DNA of 64,000 bases from positions 4,468,514 to 4,532,513 of the forward strand of contig NZ_CP098502.1 in NCBI RefSeq assembly GCF_024220175.1, in the 5' to 3' direction. Positions 33,219-40,468 of this stretch are shown here, one piece after another; the first letter of the stretch is position 1, and each line of letters begins with the position of its first letter. The notes below the pieces were generated by a model. It saw only the letters and a list, made by a program, of their open reading frames with translations, searched no databases and was not told the origin of the DNA. The stretch comes from Paraconexibacter antarcticus (GTDB lineage: Bacteria > Actinomycetota > Thermoleophilia > Solirubrobacterales > Solirubrobacteraceae). The translations under genes and the position numbers were made by a program.

Positions 33219-33602
33219 ATGTCCGACGAGCCCTCCTTCGACCTCGACGCCGCTGGGCTCCGGGCCGACGGCGCGGCGCTCTCGACCGACGTCGAGGTGC
33301 TCGCGCGCAAGCTCGAGGACGCCCTCCCCGCGCTGACGACCGTCGACCGCCGCGCCAAGCGGCTCTTCTCGAAGGACAAGGTCGTGACCGCCGTCGAGGT
33401 CCGCGTCGCGACGACCCGCTACGCGCTGACCGTCGACGGGCATCGCGTCGACGCGACGCGCGAGCAGGAGGTCCGCGGCGTCGTCATCAAGCGCGAGCCG
33501 CTCGATCTCTCCGCCTGGTGCGACGCGCTCACCGGCGAGCTCGCCGAGCAGGCGCAGACGAGCGCCGCCGCCCGCGACGCCCTCGACCGGCTCCTCCGGT
33601 AA
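33219..33602 (+). CDS. Small hypothetical protein upstream of the YbjQ genes
   Basis: 127 aa. Mixed alpha/beta: helical DAAGLRADGAALSTDVEVLA, LEDALPALTTVDRRAKRLF, then strand-rich VVTAVEVRVATTRYALTVDG and a C-terminal helix (WCDALTGELAEQAQTSAAAR). No signal, membrane helix or metal motif. It ends 4 bp before the first YbjQ-like gene, so it is probably co-transcribed with the two. Not recognised as a named family. Confidence 0.6.
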   Translation: MSDEPSFDLDAAGLRADGAALSTDVEVLARKLEDALPALTTVDRRAKRLFSKDKVVTAVEVRVATTRYALTVDGHRVDATREQEVRGVVIKREPLDLSAWCDALTGELAEQAQTSAAARDALDRLLR

Positions 33603-33606
33603 GCGC

Positions 33607-34575
33607 GTGGGCTTCCTCGACAAGCTCCGCGGTTCGGGCTCGCCCGAGGAGGAGGCGGCCGAGGCGGCCCGCGAGGCGGCGTCCGCGGCCGCCGAGGCCC
33701 GCCGCGAGCAGGACCTGCAGCGGCTCGCCGCCGGAGGCATCCCGACCGCGGCCGAGGCACGCCTAGCCGAGCTCGCCGCCGGGAGGACGGGCTTCACCTC
33801 CAACCTCTCCGTCGCCGACTTCGCCCTCACGCAGCTGGACGGCGTGCGGCCGATCGCGCAGGTCATGGGCAGCTCGGTCTACAAGGTCGGCTGGCGCAAC
33901 TACCCGTGGAACTCCGGCTGGGGCCGCGGCTCGATCACGGAGATGACGACGCTGAGCCAGGCGTGGAACGAGGCGCGCGGGCTCGCGCTCGGGCGGCTCG
34001 CCGAGGAGGCGCGCGTCTCCGGCTGCCACGCCGTCGTCGACGTGACGTTCAGCTCGCGGCAGCACGACTTCCTCAGCGACGAGATCGAGATCGTCGTCGT
34101 CGGGACGGCGGTCCATCTGCCCGAGGGCGGGCGCGAGGGGCCGCCGGTCCTCACCGACCTGTCGATGCCGGACTTCACGCTCCTGCGCCGCGCGGGCTAC
34201 GTGCCCGTCGGCGTCGTCACCGCGACCGCGGTCTTCTACGTTGCCGCGTCCGCCGCGACGCGCCGCCTCACGACCGGCTGGCAGCGGACGAAGCCGAACG
34301 TCGAGATCACCGACTTCACCCAGGGCGTGTACACCGCGCGGGAGACGGCGCTCGGCCGCGCGACCGCCCAGGCGCAGGCGCTCGGCGCGCACGGCCTGGT
34401 CGGCGTGCAGGTCGACGACAAGGTCGAGATCCGCGAGTACGAACGCAACGACACGAAGTACGAGGACCTGATCGTGACCTTCCACGTGATCGGGACCGGC
34501 ATCTACCAGCACGCAGCGCACCGCCCGCTGCAGCCCGAGCTCTACGTCCGCCAGAACCCCCGGAGACCGCGATGA
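33607..34575 (+). CDS. Tandem YbjQ/DUF74-like protein, first copy
   Basis: 322 aa with a GTG start. An N-terminal Ala/Glu-rich coiled coil (residues about 12-45) and then two heavy-metal-binding-like YbjQ domains. Each has the pattern PIAQVMGSSVYKVGW..., then EARGLALGRLAEEARVSG and CHAVVDVTFSS in the first (about 65-175), and GVYTARETALGRATAQAQALG plus AHGLVGVQVDDKV in the second (about 190-305). Between them is TGFTSNLSVADFAL-type linker. YbjQ/DUF74 pentamers are of unknown function; the 'heavy-metal-binding' label is only from Pfam naming. The last base overlaps the next start (ATGA). Confidence 0.72.
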   Translation: MGFLDKLRGSGSPEEEAAEAAREAASAAAEARREQDLQRLAAGGIPTAAEARLAELAAGRTGFTSNLSVADFALTQLDGVRPIAQVMGSSVYKVGWRNYPWNSGWGRGSITEMTTLSQAWNEARGLALGRLAEEARVSGCHAVVDVTFSSRQHDFLSDEIEIVVVGTAVHLPEGGREGPPVLTDLSMPDFTLLRRAGYVPVGVVTATAVFYVAASAATRRLTTGWQRTKPNVEITDFTQGVYTARETALGRATAQAQALGAHGLVGVQVDDKVEIREYERNDTKYEDLIVTFHVIGTGIYQHAAHRPLQPELYVRQNPRRPR

Positions 34576-35381
34576 CCCAGCCGTACGACCCCACCTCGCT
34601 CGAGGGCGTCCCCGCCGCCGGCCGCGCCCGCCTGGAGCAGAACAAGCGCGGCCTCTTCACGAGCGACCTGTCGGTGAGCGAGTTCCTCCTCATCAAGGAG
34701 GCGGGCTTCGACCCGCTCGGGCTCGTCGTCGGCTCGTCGATCTTCCACATCGGCTTCCAGCAGTCCTCGTGGAAGAAGAGCGAGGAGATGACCGTGCTCA
34801 GCGAGGCGATGTACGCCGCGCGCGAGCTCGCGATGACCCGCATGGAGGAGGAGGCCGACCAGCTCGGCGCGGACGGGATCGTCGGCGTGCGGCTGGAGGT
34901 CGGCCGCTACGACTGGGGCGAGCACATGGCCGAGTTCATCGCGATCGGCACCGCGATCAAGCACCGCGACGGCGAGCTGCACCGCGCGCCGAACGGGCGC
35001 CCGTTCACGAGCGACCTGTCCGGACAGGACTTCTGGACGCTCCTGCGCTCCGGGCACCGCCCGGTCGGCATGGTCATGGGCTCCTGCGTCTACCACGTCG
35101 CCCACCGCGGCATGTTCCAGGCGATGCGCCAGTCGGGGCAGAACGTCGAGCTGCCGAACTTCACCCAGGCGCTCTACGACGCGCGCGAGCTCGCGATGGA
35201 GCGGATGCAGGCCGAGGCCGAGGCGGTCCAGGCCGAGGGCATCGTCGGGGTCGACCTGAAGGAGGGCAACCACGGCTGGGGCTCGCACGTCATCGAGTTC
35301 TTCGCGGTCGGCACGGCGATCGTCCCGTACGGCGAGGAGCACACGATCACGCCACCGGTCCCGGTGCTCGACCTGAGCTGA
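34572..35381 (+). CDS. Tandem YbjQ/DUF74-like protein, second copy
   Basis: 269 aa, starting inside the previous stop. Again two YbjQ-like repeats. First: GLVVGSSIFHIGFQQSSW, AARELAMTRMEEEADQLG, ADGIVGVRLEVGRYDWG (about 50-130). Second: GMVMGSCVYHVAHRGMFQ, DARELAMERMQAEAEAVQ, AEGIVGVDLKEGNHGWGS (about 165-255). Each repeat is preceded by the segment GLFTSDLSVSEFLL or PFTSDLSGQDFWTLL, so the unit is longer than YbjQ itself. No membrane or export signal. Four such units in two overlapping genes is unusual; role unknown. Confidence 0.72.
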   Translation: MTQPYDPTSLEGVPAAGRARLEQNKRGLFTSDLSVSEFLLIKEAGFDPLGLVVGSSIFHIGFQQSSWKKSEEMTVLSEAMYAARELAMTRMEEEADQLGADGIVGVRLEVGRYDWGEHMAEFIAIGTAIKHRDGELHRAPNGRPFTSDLSGQDFWTLLRSGHRPVGMVMGSCVYHVAHRGMFQAMRQSGQNVELPNFTQALYDARELAMERMQAEAEAVQAEGIVGVDLKEGNHGWGSHVIEFFAVGTAIVPYGEEHTITPPVPVLDLS

Positions 35382-35401
35382 TCGGGGCGCCGTCGGGGGC
35401 G

Positions 35402-35444
35402 GCGTGCGGCCACGTGGGGGATATTCCCCCATGAGACCGCACGC
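35402..35444. repeat. Nested palindromic element, copy 2
   Basis: GCGTGCGG and CCGCACGC arms around TGGGGGATATTCCCCCA. It shares arms and centre with the copy at 32460, with more mismatches in the mid-stem. It lies between a gene end (35381) and the bioA start. Confidence 0.72.
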
Positions 35445-35480
35445 CGCGAAGGGAAAGGCGGGCGCGTAGGGTGTCCCGGG

Positions 35481-36785
35481 ATGGACTGGGACGCCCTCCT
35501 CGCCGCCGACCGCCGCCACGTGTGGCACCCCTACGGCCCGATGCCGGGAACGGTCGACGCGCTGCCGGTGGTGAGCGCGGAGGGCGTGCGGCTGCGGCTC
35601 GCGGGCGGCCGCGAGCTCATCGACGGCATGTCCTCCTGGTGGTGCGCGGTGCACGGCTACCGGCACCCTGCGATCGACGCCGCCATCCGCGACCAGCTCG
35701 GCCGGATGGCCCACGTCATGTTCGGCGGCCTGACCCACGAGGGCGCGATCGTTCTCGCGCAGCGGCTCGTCAACATGACTCCCGAGGGCCTCGAGCACGT
35801 CTTCTTCGCGGACTCCGGGTCGATCGCCGTCGAGGTCGCGATCAAGATGGCGCTGCAGGCGGCGCGCGCCGACGGGTCGACGTCGAGGACGAAGCTCCTC
35901 ACCGTCCGCGGCGGCTACCACGGCGACACCTTCGGGGCGATGGCGGTCTGCGACCCGGTCGGCGGGATGCACTCGCTGTTCACCGGGATCCTCGCCGAGC
36001 ACGTCTTCGCGCCGCGGCCCCCCGACGGCTTCGACGCGCCGCTCAACCCGGCCTGGGCGGCCGCCGTCGATGACCTCGCCGCGCAGCACGCCCACGAGCT
36101 CGCCGCCGTCATCGTCGAGCCGGTCGTGCAGGGCGCGGGCGGGATGCGGATGCACTCCCCCGCGTGCGTCGCCCACCTGCGCGACGTCTGCGACCGCCAC
36201 GGCCTGCTGCTCGTCCTCGACGAGATCGCGACGGGCTTCGGCCGCACCGGCGCGCTCTTCGCCGCCGGCCACGCGGGCGTCACGCCGGACATCCTCTGCG
36301 TCGGCAAGGCGCTCACCGGCGGGGCGCTGACGCTCGCGGCGACGCTCTGCACGCCGGAGGTCGCCGCGCGCCTCGCCACCCCGGCGGCCGGCGGCGCGCT
36401 CATGCACGGCCCGACGTACATGGCCAACCCGCTCGCCTGCGCGGCGGCGCTCGCGTCCACGCAGCTGCTGCTCGACGGCGGCTGGCGCTCCGACGTCCCG
36501 CGCATCGAGGCGGGGCTGCGCGCCGGCCTCGCGCCCGCGGCGGACCTCCCGAACGTCGCGGACGTCCGCGTCCTCGGGGCGGTCGGCGTCGTCCAGCTCG
36601 ACGGCCCGGTCGACATGGCCCGCGTCACGGCGGCGGCGGTCGAGCGCGGCGTCTGGCTGCGCCCGTTCCGCGACCTCGTCTACGCGATGCCGCCGTACGT
36701 CACGGGTGACGCGGACCTCGCCCGCGTGTGCGACGCCATCGTCGCGGCTGCGGCCGCGATGGCCGAGGCGCCGGCGCCCGGCTGA
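35481..36785 (+). CDS. bioA: Adenosylmethionine--8-amino-7-oxononanoate aminotransferase
   Basis: 434 aa, full length for Bio[10 protein letters not shown] at the start, [18 protein letters not shown] near residue 43, [14 protein letters not shown] near 143, and [15 protein letters not shown] near 215 are BioA landmarks. The PLP lysine is in [17 protein letters not shown] near 276. It transfers the amino group of S-adenosylmethionine to 7-keto-8-aminopelargonate in biotin synthesis. No other bio gene is in the window. The next three genes follow closely on the same strand. Confidence 0.93.
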   Translation: MDWDALLAADRRHVWHPYGPMPGTVDALPVVSAEGVRLRLAGGRELIDGMSSWWCAVHGYRHPAIDAAIRDQLGRMAHVMFGGLTHEGAIVLAQRLVNMTPEGLEHVFFADSGSIAVEVAIKMALQAARADGSTSRTKLLTVRGGYHGDTFGAMAVCDPVGGMHSLFTGILAEHVFAPRPPDGFDAPLNPAWAAAVDDLAAQHAHELAAVIVEPVVQGAGGMRMHSPACVAHLRDVCDRHGLLLVLDEIATGFGRTGALFAAGHAGVTPDILCVGKALTGGALTLAATLCTPEVAARLATPAAGGALMHGPTYMANPLACAAALASTQLLLDGGWRSDVPRIEAGLRAGLAPAADLPNVADVRVLGAVGVVQLDGPVDMARVTAAAVERGVWLRPFRDLVYAMPPYVTGDADLARVCDAIVAAAAAMAEAPAPG

Positions 36786-36823
36786 CCGGCCGCCCGCGGC
36801 GACTGCCGTATCGTCCCGCCGCA

Positions 36824-37276
36824 GTGAGCCCGACCGACACGCCGCCCGTCACCCGCGCCGACTACCCGCACGTCAGCCCCCTCCCCACCCGGTGGAAGGA
36901 CAACGACGTCTACGGCCATGTGAACAACGTCGAGTACTACGCGTTCTTCGACACCGTCATCAACGCCTACCTCATCCGCGAGGGCGGCCTGGACATCCAC
37001 GCGGGGGACGTCATCGGGCTCTGCGCCGAGTCGCACTGCGCCTACAAGGCGGCGCTCGCCTTCCCCGACGTCGTCGACGCCTGCCTGCGCGTCGGGCGCC
37101 TCGGCCGCTCGTCGGTGACGTACGAGCTCGCGCTCTTCCGGTCCGGCGACGAGAGCGCCGCCGCGACCGGCTGGTTCGTCCACGTCTTCGTCGACCGCGA
37201 GACCCGCCGCCCCGTCGCCGAGCTGCCCCCGCGCCTGCGCGCCGCCCTGTCCGCCCTGGAGGTCACCCCCGCATGA
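36824..37276 (+). CDS. Acyl-CoA thioesterase (4HBT hotdog fold)
   Basis: 150 aa from GTG 36824. [20 protein letters not shown] is the 4-hydroxybenzoyl-CoA thioesterase/FcbC-type signature, with Asp (DND) and His near residue 29. [13 protein letters not shown] and VTYELALF follow. No signal peptide, so it is cytosolic. It hydrolyses acyl-CoA thioesters; chain specificity cannot be told. Its stop overlaps the start of the alcohol dehydrogenase (ATGA), suggesting joint use in a carbonyl or acyl catabolic step. Confidence 0.83.
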   Translation: MSPTDTPPVTRADYPHVSPLPTRWKDNDVYGHVNNVEYYAFFDTVINAYLIREGGLDIHAGDVIGLCAESHCAYKAALAFPDVVDACLRVGRLGRSSVTYELALFRSGDESAAATGWFVHVFVDRETRRPVAELPPRLRAALSALEVTPA

Positions 37277-38553
37277 GCCCGACGCCCACCCACGAGACGA
37301 TCTACACCCTCGAGGCCACGCCGGTGAAGTACGGGCCGGGGGCCGCCGGGGACGCGGGCTGGGAGCTCAGGCGCCTCGGCGTCACCCGCGCGCTGCTCGT
37401 CACCGACCCGGGCGTCGCGGCGGCCGGGCACGCGGACCGGGTCGCCGAGGCGATCCGCGCGGAGGGAATCGACGTCGTCGTCTACGCCGAGTCGCGCGTG
37501 GAGCCGGACCTGCGGTCGATGGAGCACGCGGTCGCCTTCGCGCAGGACGCCCGCCCCGACGGCTTCGTCTCCGTCGGCGGCGGCTCGGCGATGGACACCG
37601 CGAAGGTCATGGACCTCATCGTCAGCCACCCGGCCGACATCATGGCGTACATCAACCCGCCGATCGGCGAGGGCCGCAAGCCGCCGTCGCCGCTCCTCCC
37701 CCACCTCGCGATCCCGACGACGAGCGGCACCGGCAGCGAGGCGACGACGGTCGCGATCCTCGACCTCCCGGACCTCAAGGTGAAGTCGGGCATCTCGCAC
37801 CGCTACCTGCGCGCGACGCAGGCGATCGTCGACCCCGAGCTCACGCGGACGCTCGGCGCCGACGTCGTCGCGAGCTGCGGCCTGGACGTCGTCTGCCACG
37901 CGGCGGAGTCCTTCCTCTCCAAGCCGTTCGACACCCGGCCCTACCCGGAGACGCCGGACGCGCGACCGCCGTACCAGGGCTCCAACCCGATCGCCGACCT
38001 CTGGTCCGCCCACGCGCTGCGCACCGGCGGGACGTACCTCCGTCGCGCCGTCGCCGGTCCGGACGACGTCGAGGCGCGCGGCGCAATGATGCTCGCGGCG
38101 ACCACCGCGGGCATCGGCTTCGGCTCGGCCGGCGTCCACATTCCGCACGCGTGCGCCTACCCGATCGCCGGCCTCAAGCACGTCTACCGGCCGCCGGGCT
38201 ACCCCGCCGACCACCCCTTCGTGCCCCACGGCCACAGCGTCATCGTCACCGCGCCCGCGGCCTTCCGGTTCACCTACGAGGCGATGCCCGAGCGCCACCA
38301 CCACGTCGCCGAGCTGCTCAACGGCGCCCCGATCGAGCATCCGGGGCCGGACTCCCTGCCCGACGTCATCGTCGCGCTGATGAAGGACATCGCCGCGGCC
38401 CGGGGCATCGAGGAGCTCGGCTACACCGAGGACGACATCCCCGCGCTCGTCGACGGCGCCCTGAAGCAGCAGCGGCTGCTCGTCATCGCGCCGCGCGAGC
38501 CGGATTCAGACGACCTCGCGGCGATCTACCGCGCGTCGCTGCGCAACTGGTAG
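37273..38553 (+). CDS. Iron-containing alcohol dehydrogenase (HOT/ADHFE1-like)
   Basis: 426 aa, starting in the upstream stop. [13 protein letters not shown] near residue 105 ([13 protein letters not shown]-binding), [17 protein letters not shown] near 145, [18 protein letters not shown] with the metal His near 208, and [13 protein letters not shown] with HGHSVIV near 290-325 are class III dehydrogenase motifs. The closest relatives are hydroxyacid-oxoacid transhydrogenases, which take 4-hydroxybutyrate with 2-oxoglutarate. The insertion [15 protein letters not shown] matches that subgroup. Likely metabolises hydroxyacids with the thioesterase gene. Confidence 0.82.
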   Translation: MSPTPTHETIYTLEATPVKYGPGAAGDAGWELRRLGVTRALLVTDPGVAAAGHADRVAEAIRAEGIDVVVYAESRVEPDLRSMEHAVAFAQDARPDGFVSVGGGSAMDTAKVMDLIVSHPADIMAYINPPIGEGRKPPSPLLPHLAIPTTSGTGSEATTVAILDLPDLKVKSGISHRYLRATQAIVDPELTRTLGADVVASCGLDVVCHAAESFLSKPFDTRPYPETPDARPPYQGSNPIADLWSAHALRTGGTYLRRAVAGPDDVEARGAMMLAATTAGIGFGSAGVHIPHACAYPIAGLKHVYRPPGYPADHPFVPHGHSVIVTAPAAFRFTYEAMPERHHHVAELLNGAPIEHPGPDSLPDVIVALMKDIAAARGIEELGYTEDDIPALVDGALKQQRLLVIAPREPDSDDLAAIYRASLRNW

Positions 38554-38636
38554 CGGAGCGCCGCAGGTCCGCGCACCGGCGCGTTGTGAGGCGCAGCCGA
38601 GCAACCGCCAAGGTGATCCGAGCCGCCAGGCGAGGA

Positions 38637-39629
38637 TCACCCGTCGTCCTGCGAGAACGCCCAGCGCGTCTCCTCGATGGAGAGCCGGGAGGACAGGCAG
38701 GCGAGGAGCTTCATGCGGGCGGCCTGGGGGCTGAGGAAGCCGACGGGGATGATCCCGGTGTCGCGGAGGTCCTGCTCGGAGCCGGCGTAGCCGTAGGTGC
38801 CCTGCAGGACGACGCCGCGCTCGGGGCGGCAGTAGGCGAGGATCGGCATGCGCTCGGCGGCGTCGGCCCAGAGCGCGAGCAGCTCGGGCGCGAGGTGGCC
38901 GGCTCCGAGCGTCCCGATGACGACGCCGTCGGGCTCGGCGGCGAGGGCGGCACGGGCGAGCGAGCCGTCGTCGCCCGAGACCGACGGGACGATGAGCACG
39001 CGCTTGCTGAGGTCGGTCGGGTCGAGGGGCGGGTTGCGCGGCAGGCGCGACCAGATCGTCGCGTGGCCCTCGGTGACGCGGCCGAGCGGGCCGGTCTGCG
39101 GCGAGCTGAAGGCGACGAGCGACGTCGTGTCGGTCTTGCGGGCGCAGCGGGCGTGGTGGATCTCGCCGCCGAAGACGACGAGGACGCCCATGCCGGCCGC
39201 GTTCTCGCTCGCGGCAACGGAGACGGCGTCCATGAGGTTCGCGGGGCCGTCGGCGCCGGCGGCGGTCGCGGGACGGATCGCGCCGGTGAAGACGATCGGG
39301 GCCTCGGCGTCGTGGATGACGTCGCAGAGCATCGCGGTCTCCTCGAGCACGTCGGTGCCGTGGGTGACGACGACGCCGATGCCGCGGCGGGCGGCGTCGC
39401 GCGCGGCCCGGCAGATGTTGAGCTGGTCGTCGAGCGTCAGGTGCGCGCTCGGGACGTTGATGATCGTCTCGGCGGTCAGCCCGGCGCGGCCGGCGAGCGA
39501 CGGCACCGCCGCGACGAGGCCGGCGGCGTCGAGCGCGGGCGTCGCCCCCTCGTGGCCCGTCATCGCGATGGTGCCGCCGGCGGCGAGGATGCGCACGCGG
39601 CGGGCGTCGGGCAGAGCGGGGCTGGACAT
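38637..39629 (-). CDS. L-asparaginase
   Basis: 330 aa. RILAAGGTIAMTGHEGATPA near residue 8 carries the first catalytic Thr; VVTHGTDVLEETAM near 85 carries the second Thr-Asp motif. AIRPATAAGADGPANLMDAV matches the flap region. FSSPQTGPLGRV and GDDGSLARAALA follow. Type I/II asparaginase fold, without a signal peptide, so probably cytoplasmic. It hydrolyses L-asparagine to aspartate and ammonia. Monocistronic, converging on the dehydrogenase gene. Confidence 0.88.
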   Translation of the reverse strand: MSSPALPDARRVRILAAGGTIAMTGHEGATPALDAAGLVAAVPSLAGRAGLTAETIINVPSAHLTLDDQLNICRAARDAARRGIGVVVTHGTDVLEETAMLCDVIHDAEAPIVFTGAIRPATAAGADGPANLMDAVSVAASENAAGMGVLVVFGGEIHHARCARKTDTTSLVAFSSPQTGPLGRVTEGHATIWSRLPRNPPLDPTDLSKRVLIVPSVSGDDGSLARAALAAEPDGVVIGTLGAGHLAPELLALWADAAERMPILAYCRPERGVVLQGTYGYAGSEQDLRDTGIIPVGFLSPQAARMKLLACLSSRLSIEETRWAFSQDDG

Positions 39630-39680
39630 CTGCCCTGACCTTAGCCCTCGCCTCGGGCGGGCGCGACGCCCGCGCGCGAC

Positions 39681-40175
39681 TCAGGCCGGCTCGAGCGAGC
39701 CGTCGCGGACCGCGGCGAGCAGCCCGTCGCACGCGGCCGTGACGAGGTCGAGCACGTCGTCGAAGCCACGCGGCCCGCCGTAGTACGGATCAGGGACGTC
39801 GAGGTCGCCGCGCGCGACCGCGGCCGGGTCGAACTCCCGCAGCCGCCGCACGCGCGCCCGCGCGGGGTCGTCCGGGGCCAGGCGGGCGAGCAGCTCGCGG
39901 ACGTTCGCCCCGTCGGCGCAGAGGAGCAGGTCGAAGTCGGCGAAGTCCGCGTCGCGGACCTGCCGGGCGGCGCCGCTCAGGGTGACGCCGCGCCGGGCCG
40001 CGGCCGCGGCGGACCGCTCGTCGGGCGGACGACCCACGTGCCACGCGCCGGTCCCGGCGCTGTCGACCTCGACCTCCCCCGCGAGCCCGACCCCCTCGAG
40101 GCGCTGCCGCATGACGGCCTCCGCGGTCGGCGAGCGGCAGATGTTGCCCATGCAGACGAAGAGCAGGCGGGTCAC
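39681..40175 (-). CDS. Low-molecular-weight protein tyrosine phosphatase
   Basis: 164 aa from GTG 40175; the upstream frame is not conserved-looking. LFVCMGNICRSPTAEAV near residue 5 is the phosphate-binding loop C(X)5R (C8, R14). VDSAGTGAWHVG follows, and DVPDPYYGGPRGFDD near 125 holds the general-acid Asp. Complete LMW-PTP. It removes phosphate from protein tyrosine (or arginine) residues. It lies directly downstream of tRNA-Ser on the same strand. Confidence 0.9.
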   Translation of the reverse strand: MTRLLFVCMGNICRSPTAEAVMRQRLEGVGLAGEVEVDSAGTGAWHVGRPPDERSAAAAARRGVTLSGAARQVRDADFADFDLLLCADGANVRELLARLAPDDPARARVRRLREFDPAAVARGDLDVPDPYYGGPRGFDDVLDLVTAACDGLLAAVRDGSLEPA

Positions 40176-40237
40176 GGCGCCGATCGTAGTGGCCCGCGGA
40201 CGGCCCCGGGGGCCGCACACGAACCGCCCCGGAACGG

Positions 40238-40267
40238 CGGAAGGCCCGCGCGGACGCGGGCCTTCCG
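40238..40267. terminator. Terminator hairpin for tRNA-Ser(GCT)
   Basis: A perfect 13-bp stem (CGGAAGGCCCGCG) with a CGGA loop, 5 bp beyond the tRNA 3' end on the minus strand. Confidence 0.65.
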
Positions 40268-40272
40268 GTCAG

Positions 40273-40362
40273 CGGAGAGGGCGGGATTCGAACCCGCGAT
40301 GGAGCGTTCAACCCCATACCCACTTAGCAGGCGGGCGCCTTCAGCCTCTCGGCCACCTCTCC
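40273..40362 (-). tRNA. tRNA-Ser(GCT)
   Basis: 90 nt class II tRNA without encoded CCA. GGAGAGG/CCTCTCC acceptor, anticodon loop CTGCTAA with anticodon GCT, a long variable arm, and T arm GCGGG TTCGAAT CCCGC. Discriminator G as usual for serine. Confidence 0.95.
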
Positions 40363-40468
40363 GTAGGCGCCGAAGTGTAGAGCAGGACGGGTCACCGGGC
40401 GGGACAGCACGGTCAAGGAAACCGCCTTGCGGGCCGATGCACCCTCTCGTACCCTCGATCGCGTCCCT

